Positions 6,314 through 13,314 of a DNA stretch of 18,327 nucleotides are shown one piece after another. The stretch comes from an uncultured Fidelibacterota bacterium (GTDB lineage: Bacteria; Fidelibacterota; Fidelibacteria; Fidelibacterales; Fidelibacteraceae). The notes under the pieces are model-generated. The model did not search any database. It saw only the letters and a program-made list of their open reading frames with translations, and was not told where the DNA came from. The translations under genes and the position numbers were made by a program. Numbering within the stretch: the stretch's first letter is position 1; each line of letters opens with the position of its first letter. The stretch spans positions 1-18,327 of the forward strand of contig CALMFL010000255.1 in NCBI GenBank assembly GCA_937862595.1, given 5' to 3'.

Positions 6314-7150
6314 ATGAACCTGAAAATATATAACATCGCAAAGCGTGTTTCCCCCTTTACGCCGTCTTCCACCGAAGGGGACTTCATTTCCAACACCTCA
6401 AAAATATTCAACGAGAACAAGATCGACGTTCGGGTGTTCCTGCCCCGTTACGGCTATATCTCCGAACGGAAATACATTCTGCGCGAGGTGATCCGGCTGA
6501 AGGAGATCCCGGTCAGCGTCGGCGGCGAGGCCTGCGTATCATCCGTCAAATCGGCGTTCATCCCGGATTCGCGCGTGCAGGTCTACTTTAATATCTATCC
6601 GGAATTCTACCGCGACATTACCAAGCAGGTGACCAGCAATTACCTCCAGCCGAAGAACGGCAATGTTTTCAATACCTTCCTGATGTATTGCCATGCCGCG
6701 CTAACCACCCTGGAGCGCCTGTACTGGCAGCCGGACGTGATCCTGTGCTACAACTGGCACTCGGCGCTGGTCCCCGTCATGATGAAAACAGTCTTGAAGG
6801 ACCATCCCTGGTTCTCAAAGATCAAGGTCGTCACCGTGATCAGCGAGGATGAACCTTTCTTTGCTTTCCCGGCCGAGGCGCTGGAACATTTCAATGTCCA
6901 GGATCCCGCGGCACTCTCGGACCCGGCCGAATTCCTCCGCAGCGCGCTGGAACATTCCGACGGGATCATCCGCCTGAGTTCAAAAAAAGAGAACAAGGCC
7001 GGCGCCCTGCTCAAGAGCAAAAAAATAAATGAGATTTTGCTCGCAAAGAAGGAACATAATACGACGTTCAACATAAACACATCGAACAATAACATAGAAT
7101 TTTGGGGCCCAATTGCAAAAGAACTATATGAATTCCTTGACATCCTCTAG
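6314..7150 (+). CDS. Truncated GT5 glycogen/starch-synthase-like protein, probably non-catalytic
   Basis: The 278 residues resemble only the N-terminal Rossmann domain of glycogen synthase: DVRVFLPRYGYISERKYILREVIRLKEIPV (residues 38-67 region) and WQPDVILCYNWHSALVPVMM (138-157). Three hallmarks of catalysis are missing. The ADP-glucose-binding KxGGL near residue 20 reads SSTEGDF. The HNLAYQG segment expected near 175 reads VISEDEPF. The whole C-terminal GT-B domain is absent. As far as I recall, Bacteroidota carry similar short GT5 proteins of about 270 residues, often beside a DUF4270 lipoprotein; the gene downstream fits that. A regulatory or scaffold role is an inference. The start has a poor, close AAGG site. 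The last 150 bp are AT-richer than the rest. Confidence 0.8.
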   Translation: MNLKIYNIAKRVSPFTPSSTEGDFISNTSKIFNENKIDVRVFLPRYGYISERKYILREVIRLKEIPVSVGGEACVSSVKSAFIPDSRVQVYFNIYPEFYRDITKQVTSNYLQPKNGNVFNTFLMYCHAALTTLERLYWQPDVILCYNWHSALVPVMMKTVLKDHPWFSKIKVVTVISEDEPFFAFPAEALEHFNVQDPAALSDPAEFLRSALEHSDGIIRLSSKKENKAGALLKSKKINEILLAKKEHNTTFNINTSNNNIEFWGPIAKELYEFLDIL

Positions 7151-8384
7151 TGCCGGAAACACATCCGCAAAACGACGTCAAAGTATTTTTACTTTGGCTT
7201 TTTTTTGTTTAATGCTTCTGTTTTTTGCGGCATCCTGCGAAAGCGGCATCTTCCGCTCACCCTTCGGGAACCGGACCCTGCTGCTGGATACCCTCAGCTA
7301 CGACCATACGATCATCACCGGCGTCAGGAACATGAACGCCGAGGCATCGGGAAACCTGCTTTATCAGAATAAGGCCGGCTATTACCACGGACTCGAAGCA
7401 CAATTCCTCATAAAATTCACGAACTTTGCAACCCTGACCGCCCTCCCGGATTCCGTTGATTTGATAATAAAAAATGCAAACGTCCTCTTCTATACCGCTG
7501 ATTATTGGGGCAGCGAAAGCAACATTTCGCTGGATATTAACCTGCTGGACAACGACAGGGCATTGTATTGGGAAAATGTAAGCGATGTGGATGAGGTCTT
7601 TTCGAATATTCGGGAACGGGCAACGCACTACAGCACGGTCAGCATCCCGGTGGATGCCGATTCCATCTTTATTCCGATGGATATCGACATGATCAGAGAA
7701 TGGTATCTGTATCCCAGCGGGTCATATGTCAATAACGGTTTCACGGTAACCAAATCCCATCGTTCCGAAGGCATGATCGCGTTCAGCACCCTGGAATACA
7801 GCTCGTCCGTCGACGACAGAAGGCCGCGCCTGGTCCTGGACTGCAGCCTCTACGATACGAACGGGGTTTATCTGCAGGACAGCCTCTTCTATGTCTACGG
7901 GAGCGGCGACATCCAGTATGCCGAAAGCAGCGCTTCGTACGCGGACAGCCTCTTCATCCTTGCGCAGGGCAATATTTTCCGGACCTATATCACCCTGGAC
8001 AGTCTGCGCGAAGACACCCTGCTTGGTCCGACGCATCTTTTGAACAAAGCCGGACTGAACCTGGTCGTCGACCGGGACAACAGCTCGGTCGCCGCGGGCG
8101 ACACCCTTACCCTTACCGCCCGCCTGTTCAGGACCGATCACTGGGACGCCGACAGCATCTCCTATATTTATACGGCGGCATCCGCCCCGTTCACCGCCCT
8201 GGACGACACCCTCAGGGTGGATATTTCCCAGCTTCTGCAATATCTCGTTTCCAATCCCCCGGACATGAACTACGAGGGCGTCTTCTTTTATCTGAACAAT
8301 GAATACAATTCCTTCAATTCGATCAGGATCATTCCCGCATTATCCACCCTGGATATTGTTTATACAAAGGTTAGAGATGAATAA
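7128..8384 (+). CDS. Probable surface lipoprotein, DUF4270/DNRLRE-like
   Basis: The 418-residue product has a basic N-terminus (KRRQ), a hydrophobic segment and a cysteine in LFFAASC (C37), a slightly off-consensus lipobox, so outer-membrane or surface anchoring is likely. The body is beta-rich and Asp/Ser/Tyr-rich, with a segment around PDSVDLIIKNANVLFYTADY and RRPRLVLDCSLYD that recalls DNRLRE- and DUF4270-type beta domains. I cannot assign a function. I prefer the ATG at 7128; a TTG at 7113 is also in frame. It overlaps the upstream GT5-like gene by 23 bp and the next gene by 8 bp, so all three are probably translationally coupled. In Bacteroidota a short GT5 protein and a DUF4270 lipoprotein are often neighbours (from memory). 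Confidence 0.7.
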   Translation: MNSLTSSSAGNTSAKRRQSIFTLAFFCLMLLFFAASCESGIFRSPFGNRTLLLDTLSYDHTIITGVRNMNAEASGNLLYQNKAGYYHGLEAQFLIKFTNFATLTALPDSVDLIIKNANVLFYTADYWGSESNISLDINLLDNDRALYWENVSDVDEVFSNIRERATHYSTVSIPVDADSIFIPMDIDMIREWYLYPSGSYVNNGFTVTKSHRSEGMIAFSTLEYSSSVDDRRPRLVLDCSLYDTNGVYLQDSLFYVYGSGDIQYAESSASYADSLFILAQGNIFRTYITLDSLREDTLLGPTHLLNKAGLNLVVDRDNSSVAAGDTLTLTARLFRTDHWDADSISYIYTAASAPFTALDDTLRVDISQLLQYLVSNPPDMNYEGVFFYLNNEYNSFNSIRIIPALSTLDIVYTKVRDE

Positions 8385-9627
8385 AAAAATAGCCCTTCTG
8401 ATTTTGCTTTTAACGCTTAACGCCGGTTTCGCCGGGGTCTTCGAGCTTTACGGCATCGGCAAGGTCGGACTGAATTACTCCGTGGCCGCCCTGGGGCGGG
8501 GAAAGTCCTCCGTCGCCTACTCGGATTCCCTGTCCGCGAACCTTCAGAATCCCGCGAACCTTGCCTTTATTAAGAAAGCCGGAATGGAAATGTCCGTCCA
8601 GAGCAATCACAACGCCATCGTTGCTACCGGGAACACCAGCAATTATACGGGCTTTTCGTACGGCATGCTGAAATTCCCCCTGGCCCAAAAAGGCGCTTTC
8701 ACGCTTGGGATCCATCCCCTGACCTCCTCCCGCGCCTCCTATCAGATCGTCGACGAGGTCAACGGTTACAGCGAGATCGCCCGTTCCGTCGGCAACATCT
8801 ACGCCGCCTCCCTGGGGGTCGGATATTCCTTCTTCGAAAAACGGCAGCTTGCCCTGGGCGTCAGCCTTGATTTCCTGATCGGCGGCTACACGATCACCAA
8901 AGACATCGATTTTGAGTCGGCCGCCCTGACCCCCGTGACGATCGAGAATGACGAGGGGTTCACCGGCACGCAGCTGACAGGCGGGATCACCCTTCGCCCC
9001 TTTAAACAATTATCCCTCGGCGCCGCCTTTTCCTACGTGAACAGTTCTTCGCGCCGGCAGATCATCAATTACATGGCCTCTTCTTCCTCGTATTTTTATT
9101 CCCACATCGATACGGTCCTTTACGACAACACGGCCGTCTTCCCCAATCAAATTCGCGTAGGTCTTGCATTCATGCCGGCATCTCGTTATATTTTCTCTGT
9201 TGACTGGATGCAATATCAATTTGACGGCCTTGCATCCGATTTTTCGTTCAATCCCTTTTATGAAGGCTCGCGCGTAAGGCCTTTCAATCATTACGGGATC
9301 GGATTTGAAAAGCAGGGACAACTCAGCGAATATGTGCCCTATTACCGGTCGCTGACCTACCGGGGCGGTTTATTCTACGAGCAGCAGTACATGGCGGATT
9401 CTCAGGGGATCCCCGTACAAACCTTCGGTCTGACTCTCGGTATCGGAATACCGTTCACCAAATTCCAGAACCGGATCGATGCTGCCTTTATTGTTGAGTA
9501 CAATAGAGGCACTATCTATGAAGAGACCGGGATTGTCCCAATTTATGTCAATGAGATGGTATATCACCTCAACGTGAGTATCGCCATTGCGGAAACATGG
9601 TTCAATACGCGCGGAAAATACAGATAG
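8377..9627 (+). CDS. Outer-membrane beta-barrel protein, FadL/PorV-like
   Basis: The 416-residue product has a signal peptide, MNKKIALLILLLTLNAGFA, with cleavage after residue 19. A GVFELYGIGKVGLNYSV segment follows, then an early SLSANLQNPANLAFIKKAG motif resembling the 'NPAGLA' signature of FadL/PorV-type barrels. Alternating aromatic and glycine-rich strands run to the end. The start at 8377 has AAGG 6 bp upstream and begins the signal peptide; an in-frame ATG at 8299 would add 26 residues without one. The gene overlaps the lipoprotein by 8 bp. The substrate or role is unknown. It is a distant relative of the PorV-like protein at 13315. Confidence 0.78.
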   Translation: MNKKIALLILLLTLNAGFAGVFELYGIGKVGLNYSVAALGRGKSSVAYSDSLSANLQNPANLAFIKKAGMEMSVQSNHNAIVATGNTSNYTGFSYGMLKFPLAQKGAFTLGIHPLTSSRASYQIVDEVNGYSEIARSVGNIYAASLGVGYSFFEKRQLALGVSLDFLIGGYTITKDIDFESAALTPVTIENDEGFTGTQLTGGITLRPFKQLSLGAAFSYVNSSSRRQIINYMASSSSYFYSHIDTVLYDNTAVFPNQIRVGLAFMPASRYIFSVDWMQYQFDGLASDFSFNPFYEGSRVRPFNHYGIGFEKQGQLSEYVPYYRSLTYRGGLFYEQQYMADSQGIPVQTFGLTLGIGIPFTKFQNRIDAAFIVEYNRGTIYEETGIVPIYVNEMVYHLNVSIAIAETWFNTRGKYR

Positions 9628-9638
9628 GAGTAAGGACA

Positions 9639-10919
9639 ATGACGAGAATGAGAAACACTGTTCGCCTGGGACTTTTCATGCTGCTGCTGGCGGCAGGATT
9701 TTATCAGTGCGTACCCCCCCAGACGCAAACCCAGACAAATGAGATCACGGCGCAGAAACAGGTTTTAAAAGAAGAGATCCTGAACAAATGCAAGTTCAGG
9801 CTCAGCAACGGGAACCAGTACATGCTCCAGCAGGCCTGGACGGATGCGATCCGGAATTATAAAGAGATCATTTCCCTGGGCTGCGCGGAGAATTTTGTCG
9901 ACCCCCTCTTCAAGGACCTTGCGCAATGCTACATGAAGCTCGGCATGCCGGATTCCGCCGCGTATTTCATTGACCGCGGACTGACCTATGACGGGACGAA
10001 CAAATACCTGCTGCAGCTTTCGGGGTATTATAAGGAACGCGCGGGCGATTATGAAGGCGCCGAGAACGTTTATCAGCAGTACAACGCCCTTTATCTCGAC
10101 GATGTGGAATACCTTGTGAAACATGCGAACACCCTGGACCGCCTGGGTCTCTACGACCACGAGCTGGAGATCTGGGAACGCATCCTTGAACTGGAACCCG
10201 AGAACAACGATGCCATCAATTCGATCATTTCCGTCCTCGGAAAAATGGGGCGCGATCCGAAGGAATTCTATAAGCAGGCCTGGGAAAACAACACCGCCGA
10301 CGCCTCAAAGGCGCTGAAGTACATGAACGCTCTTTTCAACGACCGGGACTACAACGAGGCGATCCGGGTCGGGCGCCTGGCGCTGCAGTTCAACACGGGC
10401 AATATCACCCTGGTAAAGAAACTGGCCGAATGCCACGAATACAACAACGAAATGGCCAAATCGCTGGAAGTCCTGGAAGATTATGCGCAAAAAAACCCCC
10501 GCGACATCAACATGCAGATCGATATCACGCTCAAGAACCTTGATTTCGGGAATTACGAGAAAGCCTACGGCATTATCTCCGAAGCGATAAAGGTCTCCCC
10601 GCAGAACAAAGAGGCCTACGCCACCCGCGGGAAAGTGCTTGAATCGCTGGCGGAGATCGTAAGCCTTGAAAAAGGAAAGATCGACTGCAACGACAAGATC
10701 GTCTACCATATGGCCTATGAAGACTACAAAAAATCACGCGAACTCGGCAACTTCAACGCCCAGTTCAGAATGAAATATCTTTATGACAACGACCTTACGA
10801 TCGCCAAGGCGAAAGACCGTTTTCTGATCGGCGAGGTCAATAAAGTGAACGCGAATACCTATAAACCTTTAGGAGCTAAATATTCGTGGCTGACCAGGAC
10901 CGTAACCGTCGAGTCGTGA
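9639..10919 (+). CDS. Tetratricopeptide-repeat (lipo)protein
   Basis: The 426-residue product has an N-terminal hydrophobic segment (residues 8-21), then FYQC (C24) followed by a PPQTQTQT linker. The cysteine suggests a lipoprotein, but Gln at -1 is unusual for a lipobox. The remainder is helical with several TPR-like units: YKEIISLGCAENFVDPLFKDLAQCYMKLGM, GDYEGAENVYQQYNALYLDD, LGLYDHELEIWERILELEPEN and FGNYEKAYGIISEAIKVSP. TPR proteins mediate protein-protein contacts, so this may be a periplasmic scaffold for the preceding barrel. The start at 9639 has AAGGA 4 bp upstream, 11 bp after the barrel stop; an in-frame Met at 9648 is possible. Its 3' end overlaps rpiB by 34 bp. Confidence 0.82.
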   Translation: MTRMRNTVRLGLFMLLLAAGFYQCVPPQTQTQTNEITAQKQVLKEEILNKCKFRLSNGNQYMLQQAWTDAIRNYKEIISLGCAENFVDPLFKDLAQCYMKLGMPDSAAYFIDRGLTYDGTNKYLLQLSGYYKERAGDYEGAENVYQQYNALYLDDVEYLVKHANTLDRLGLYDHELEIWERILELEPENNDAINSIISVLGKMGRDPKEFYKQAWENNTADASKALKYMNALFNDRDYNEAIRVGRLALQFNTGNITLVKKLAECHEYNNEMAKSLEVLEDYAQKNPRDINMQIDITLKNLDFGNYEKAYGIISEAIKVSPQNKEAYATRGKVLESLAEIVSLEKGKIDCNDKIVYHMAYEDYKKSRELGNFNAQFRMKYLYDNDLTIAKAKDRFLIGEVNKVNANTYKPLGAKYSWLTRTVTVES

Positions 10920-11350
10920 TCATCGGGTCCGACCACGCCGGATTTGAAGCAAAATCCCATGTGACCGACTATCTCGGGCGCATGGGATATTCTGTTCTGG
11001 ATTTGGGAACGCATTCCCCCGAAAGCGTCGACTATCCCGATTTCGGCGTCGCCGTTGCAAAAGCGCTTCCGAAGCACAAGGACGCGACCGGGATCGTCAT
11101 CTGCGGTACCGGGATCGGGGTCAGCATCGCCGCCAACAAGGTGGCCGGCGCCCGCGCGGCCCTGTGCACAAGCCCCTATCACGCCGAGATGGCGCGCAGG
11201 CACAACAACGCCAATATCCTCGCCCTGGGAGCGCGCACGACCACCTTCGAAGAAATGGATGCGATCCTGGACGTATGGTTCGCAACGGAATTCGAGGGCG
11301 GCCGGCATCAGCGGCGCGTCGACAAGATCCATTCACTCACCCAAAAATAA
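10886..11350 (+). CDS. rpiB: Ribose-5-phosphate isomerase B
   Basis: The 154-residue product shows GSDHAGFEAK (D16, H17), ICGTGIGVSIAANKVAGARAALC (catalytic Cys73 in CGTGIG) and ARRHNNANILALGAR, the RpiB/LacAB signature. It interconverts ribose-5-phosphate and ribulose-5-phosphate in the cytosol. The start is GTG at 10886, 10 bp after AGGAG. The start region overlaps the upstream TPR gene by 34 bp, so it is not promoter-independent. It is followed 10 bp later by glyA, as in many bacteria. Confidence 0.97.
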   Translation: MADQDRNRRVVIIGSDHAGFEAKSHVTDYLGRMGYSVLDLGTHSPESVDYPDFGVAVAKALPKHKDATGIVICGTGIGVSIAANKVAGARAALCTSPYHAEMARRHNNANILALGARTTTFEEMDAILDVWFATEFEGGRHQRRVDKIHSLTQK

Positions 11351-11360
11351 CGGCGGTAGC

Positions 11361-12662
11361 ATGTACGAGCATATCAAACAGTTCGACCCGGAAGTGTTCA
11401 GCACCCTAAAGAAAGAATTGCAGCGCCAGCAATCCTCTCTGGAAATGATCGCCTCCGAAAATTTCGTCAGCCGGGCGGTCCTGGAAGCCTCCGGAAACAT
11501 CATGACCAACAAGTATGCCGAAGGGTATCCCGCGAAACGCTATTACGGCGGCTGCGAATTCGTCGACCAGGCCGAGAACCTGGCCCGCGACCGCGCCAAG
11601 GCGCTTTTCGGCGCGGACTATGCGAACGTTCAGCCCCATTCCGGAAGCCAGGCGAACATGGCGGTTTACTTCACCCTCCTTCAGCCCGGCGACACCGTTC
11701 TGGGCATGGACCTTTCCCACGGCGGCCACCTGACCCACGGAAGTCCGGTCAACTTCTCCGGAAAACTGTACCATATCGTCAGCTACGGCGTAAAAAAAGA
11801 GACCGGCCTGATCGATTACGACGACGTCGTCCGCAAAGCGCGGGAACACAAGCCCCGGCTGATCATCTGCGGAGCGAGCGCCTATTCCCGCCACTACGAT
11901 TTTGCCAAATTCCGCGAGATCGCCGACGAGATCGGCGCCTTTTTAATGGCCGATGTCGCGCATCCCGCCGGACTGATCGCAGCCGGCCTGCACCCGTCCC
12001 CCATCCCCTATTGCGATGTGGTGACCACCACGACCCATAAGACCCTGCGCGGTCCGCGCGGCGGCATGATCCTGATGGGCAAGGATGCCGAGAACACCTT
12101 CGGCATGGTCGCACCCAAATCCGGGCGGCTGAAAATGATGTCGGAGATCTATGATTCCACGGTCATGCCGGGGATCCAGGGCGGACCCCTGATGCACATC
12201 ATCGCGGCGAAGGCCATTGCCTTCGGCGAAGCTCTTAAACCTGAATTCAAGGTATATTGCCGACAGATCATCGAGAATGCAAAAGCGCTTGCCGCCGCGC
12301 TGATCGAGTACGGATTCGACCTGGTTTCCGGCGGGACCGACAACCATCTGGTGCTCGCGGACCTGCACAATAAGAACATTACCGGCAAGAGCGCCGAGAT
12401 ACTGCTTGAATCCATCGGGATCACCTGCAACAAGAACATGGTGCCCTTTGACGACCGCAGTCCCTTCGTTACCAGCGGCATCCGCCTGGGCACGCCGGCC
12501 CTGACCACCCGCGGGTTTACGCAGGACGACATGCGCCGCATTGCGGCGATCATCGACAAGGTCATCGGCGATCCCGAAAACGAGGCCGTGCTGGAACGGG
12601 CGAAACGGGACGTGGCCGAGCTGAGCAGCGCCCATCCCCTTTATGAGGATTTCCGTCTATGA
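11361..12662 (+). CDS. glyA: Serine hydroxymethyltransferase
   Basis: The 433-residue product begins MYEHIKQFDPEVF and contains LEMIASENFVS, GYPAKRYYGGCEFVDQ, NVQPHSGSQANMAVY, DLSHGGHLTHGSPVNFSG, ADVAHPAGLIAAG (D198, H201) and VVTTTTHKTLRGPRGG with the PLP lysine K227. It converts serine and tetrahydrofolate to glycine and methylene-tetrahydrofolate in the cytosol. The length is normal for bacterial GlyA. The ATG at 11361 begins the conserved N-terminus; a longer in-frame reading back to 11055 is only a shadow of rpiB. Its stop overlaps the nrdR start (ATGA), so nrdR is translationally coupled. Confidence 0.98.
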   Translation: MYEHIKQFDPEVFSTLKKELQRQQSSLEMIASENFVSRAVLEASGNIMTNKYAEGYPAKRYYGGCEFVDQAENLARDRAKALFGADYANVQPHSGSQANMAVYFTLLQPGDTVLGMDLSHGGHLTHGSPVNFSGKLYHIVSYGVKKETGLIDYDDVVRKAREHKPRLIICGASAYSRHYDFAKFREIADEIGAFLMADVAHPAGLIAAGLHPSPIPYCDVVTTTTHKTLRGPRGGMILMGKDAENTFGMVAPKSGRLKMMSEIYDSTVMPGIQGGPLMHIIAAKAIAFGEALKPEFKVYCRQIIENAKALAAALIEYGFDLVSGGTDNHLVLADLHNKNITGKSAEILLESIGITCNKNMVPFDDRSPFVTSGIRLGTPALTTRGFTQDDMRRIAAIIDKVIGDPENEAVLERAKRDVAELSSAHPLYEDFRL

Positions 12663-13123
12663 GATGTCCGAATTGCGGATACGAGGAAAATAAAGTGATC
12701 GACTCCCGCCCCCTGACCAAGGAGAACGGGGTCCGGCGCCGCCGGGAGTGCGAGCGCTGCAAGTACCGCTTCACGACCTACGAATATGTCAGCCTGACCA
12801 CCGCCCTGGTGGTAAAATCCAACGGCACACGGGAAGAGTTCAACCGCGAAAAGCTGATCCGGAGCATTATGCTGGCCTGCGTCAAGCGGCCCGTTTCCAT
12901 GGATACCATCACCTCCATGGTCAAGGAAGTGGAAAATAAGATCCTGACCGAAGGACTGAGCGAGATCCCGTCGAAGGACATCGGCGAGGTCATTATCGGC
13001 GCCCTGCGGCGCATCGACAAGGTCGCCTATATCCGCTTCGCCTCCGTCTACCATGACTTCGAGAACGTCGATGAATTCAACCGCCGGATCCTGGATCTTG
13101 AAAAGAACGAACATAACGGATGA
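12659..13123 (+). CDS. nrdR: Transcriptional repressor NrdR
   Basis: The 154-residue product starts with a zinc ribbon (CPNC at 3-6 and CERC at 31-34; KVIDSRP and RRRRECERCKYRFTTYE between and after them). An ATP-cone domain follows (about 49-139; LVVKSNGTREEFNREKL and YIRFASVYHDF). NrdR senses the dATP/ATP ratio and represses ribonucleotide reductase genes. The length is standard. It overlaps glyA by 4 bp. No NrdR boxes stand out in this window; its targets are elsewhere. It is the last gene of the seven-gene operon. Confidence 0.97.
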   Translation: MRCPNCGYEENKVIDSRPLTKENGVRRRRECERCKYRFTTYEYVSLTTALVVKSNGTREEFNREKLIRSIMLACVKRPVSMDTITSMVKEVENKILTEGLSEIPSKDIGEVIIGALRRIDKVAYIRFASVYHDFENVDEFNRRILDLEKNEHNG

Positions 13124-13138
13124 AATGACATTTTTTGA

Positions 13139-13169
13139 TTGACATTATTGATTTTAATCCCAATATTTA
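13139..13169 (+). promoter_or_regulatory. Promoter-like element before the porV-like gene
   Basis: A consensus TTGACA (13139-13144) is followed after 17 bp by AATATT (13162-13167), reading on as AATATTTA. It lies directly after nrdR. Transcription from here would give a leader of about 140 nt before the ATG at 13315. A TATAAA at 13175-13180 is an alternative -10 but lacks a good -35. Confidence 0.45.
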
Positions 13170-13240
13170 ACCGTTATAAAAAGAGGTAACAAAAAACATA
13201 TCCGTTCGTTAAAGATGCTTGACACAACAGACTTGGACAG

Positions 13241-13257
13241 TGAGATGTCACATCTTG
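13241..13257 (+). repeat. Inverted repeat in the porV leader
   Basis: AGATGT-C-ACATCT (13243-13255) is a perfect 13-bp palindrome. As RNA it can fold as a 5-bp stem with a TCA loop, extended by two wobble pairs (13241-13257). It could be an operator or part of a structured leader. Confidence 0.4.
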
Positions 13258-13271
13258 TAGCGACAACCTTT

Positions 13272-13300
13272 TGAGCGTTATAAGATCGCTCATTTTTTTT
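13272..13300 (+). terminator. Terminator-like hairpin immediately before the porV ribosome binding site
   Basis: TGAGCG (13272-13277) pairs with CGCTCA (13287-13292) across a 9-nt loop and is followed by eight T residues. It is only 14 bp before the ATG at 13315, with the GGGAG site in between, so no promoter can fit downstream. It could end the operon or serve as an attenuator for the PorV-like gene. Confidence 0.6.
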
Positions 13301-13314
13301 GGGAGAAATGTTTT

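Noticed and set aside
11055..11360. N-terminal extension of glyA by 102 residues
   Set aside because: It overlaps rpiB in another frame, is Arg/Pro/Ser-rich without homology, and GlyA starts normally at MYEHI.
11943..12635. 230-residue open frame on the minus strand
   Set aside because: It is antisense to glyA and lacks any family motif.
13219..13247. Second TTGACA in the porV leader as a promoter
   Set aside because: No acceptable -10 lies 16-18 bp downstream (GAGATG).
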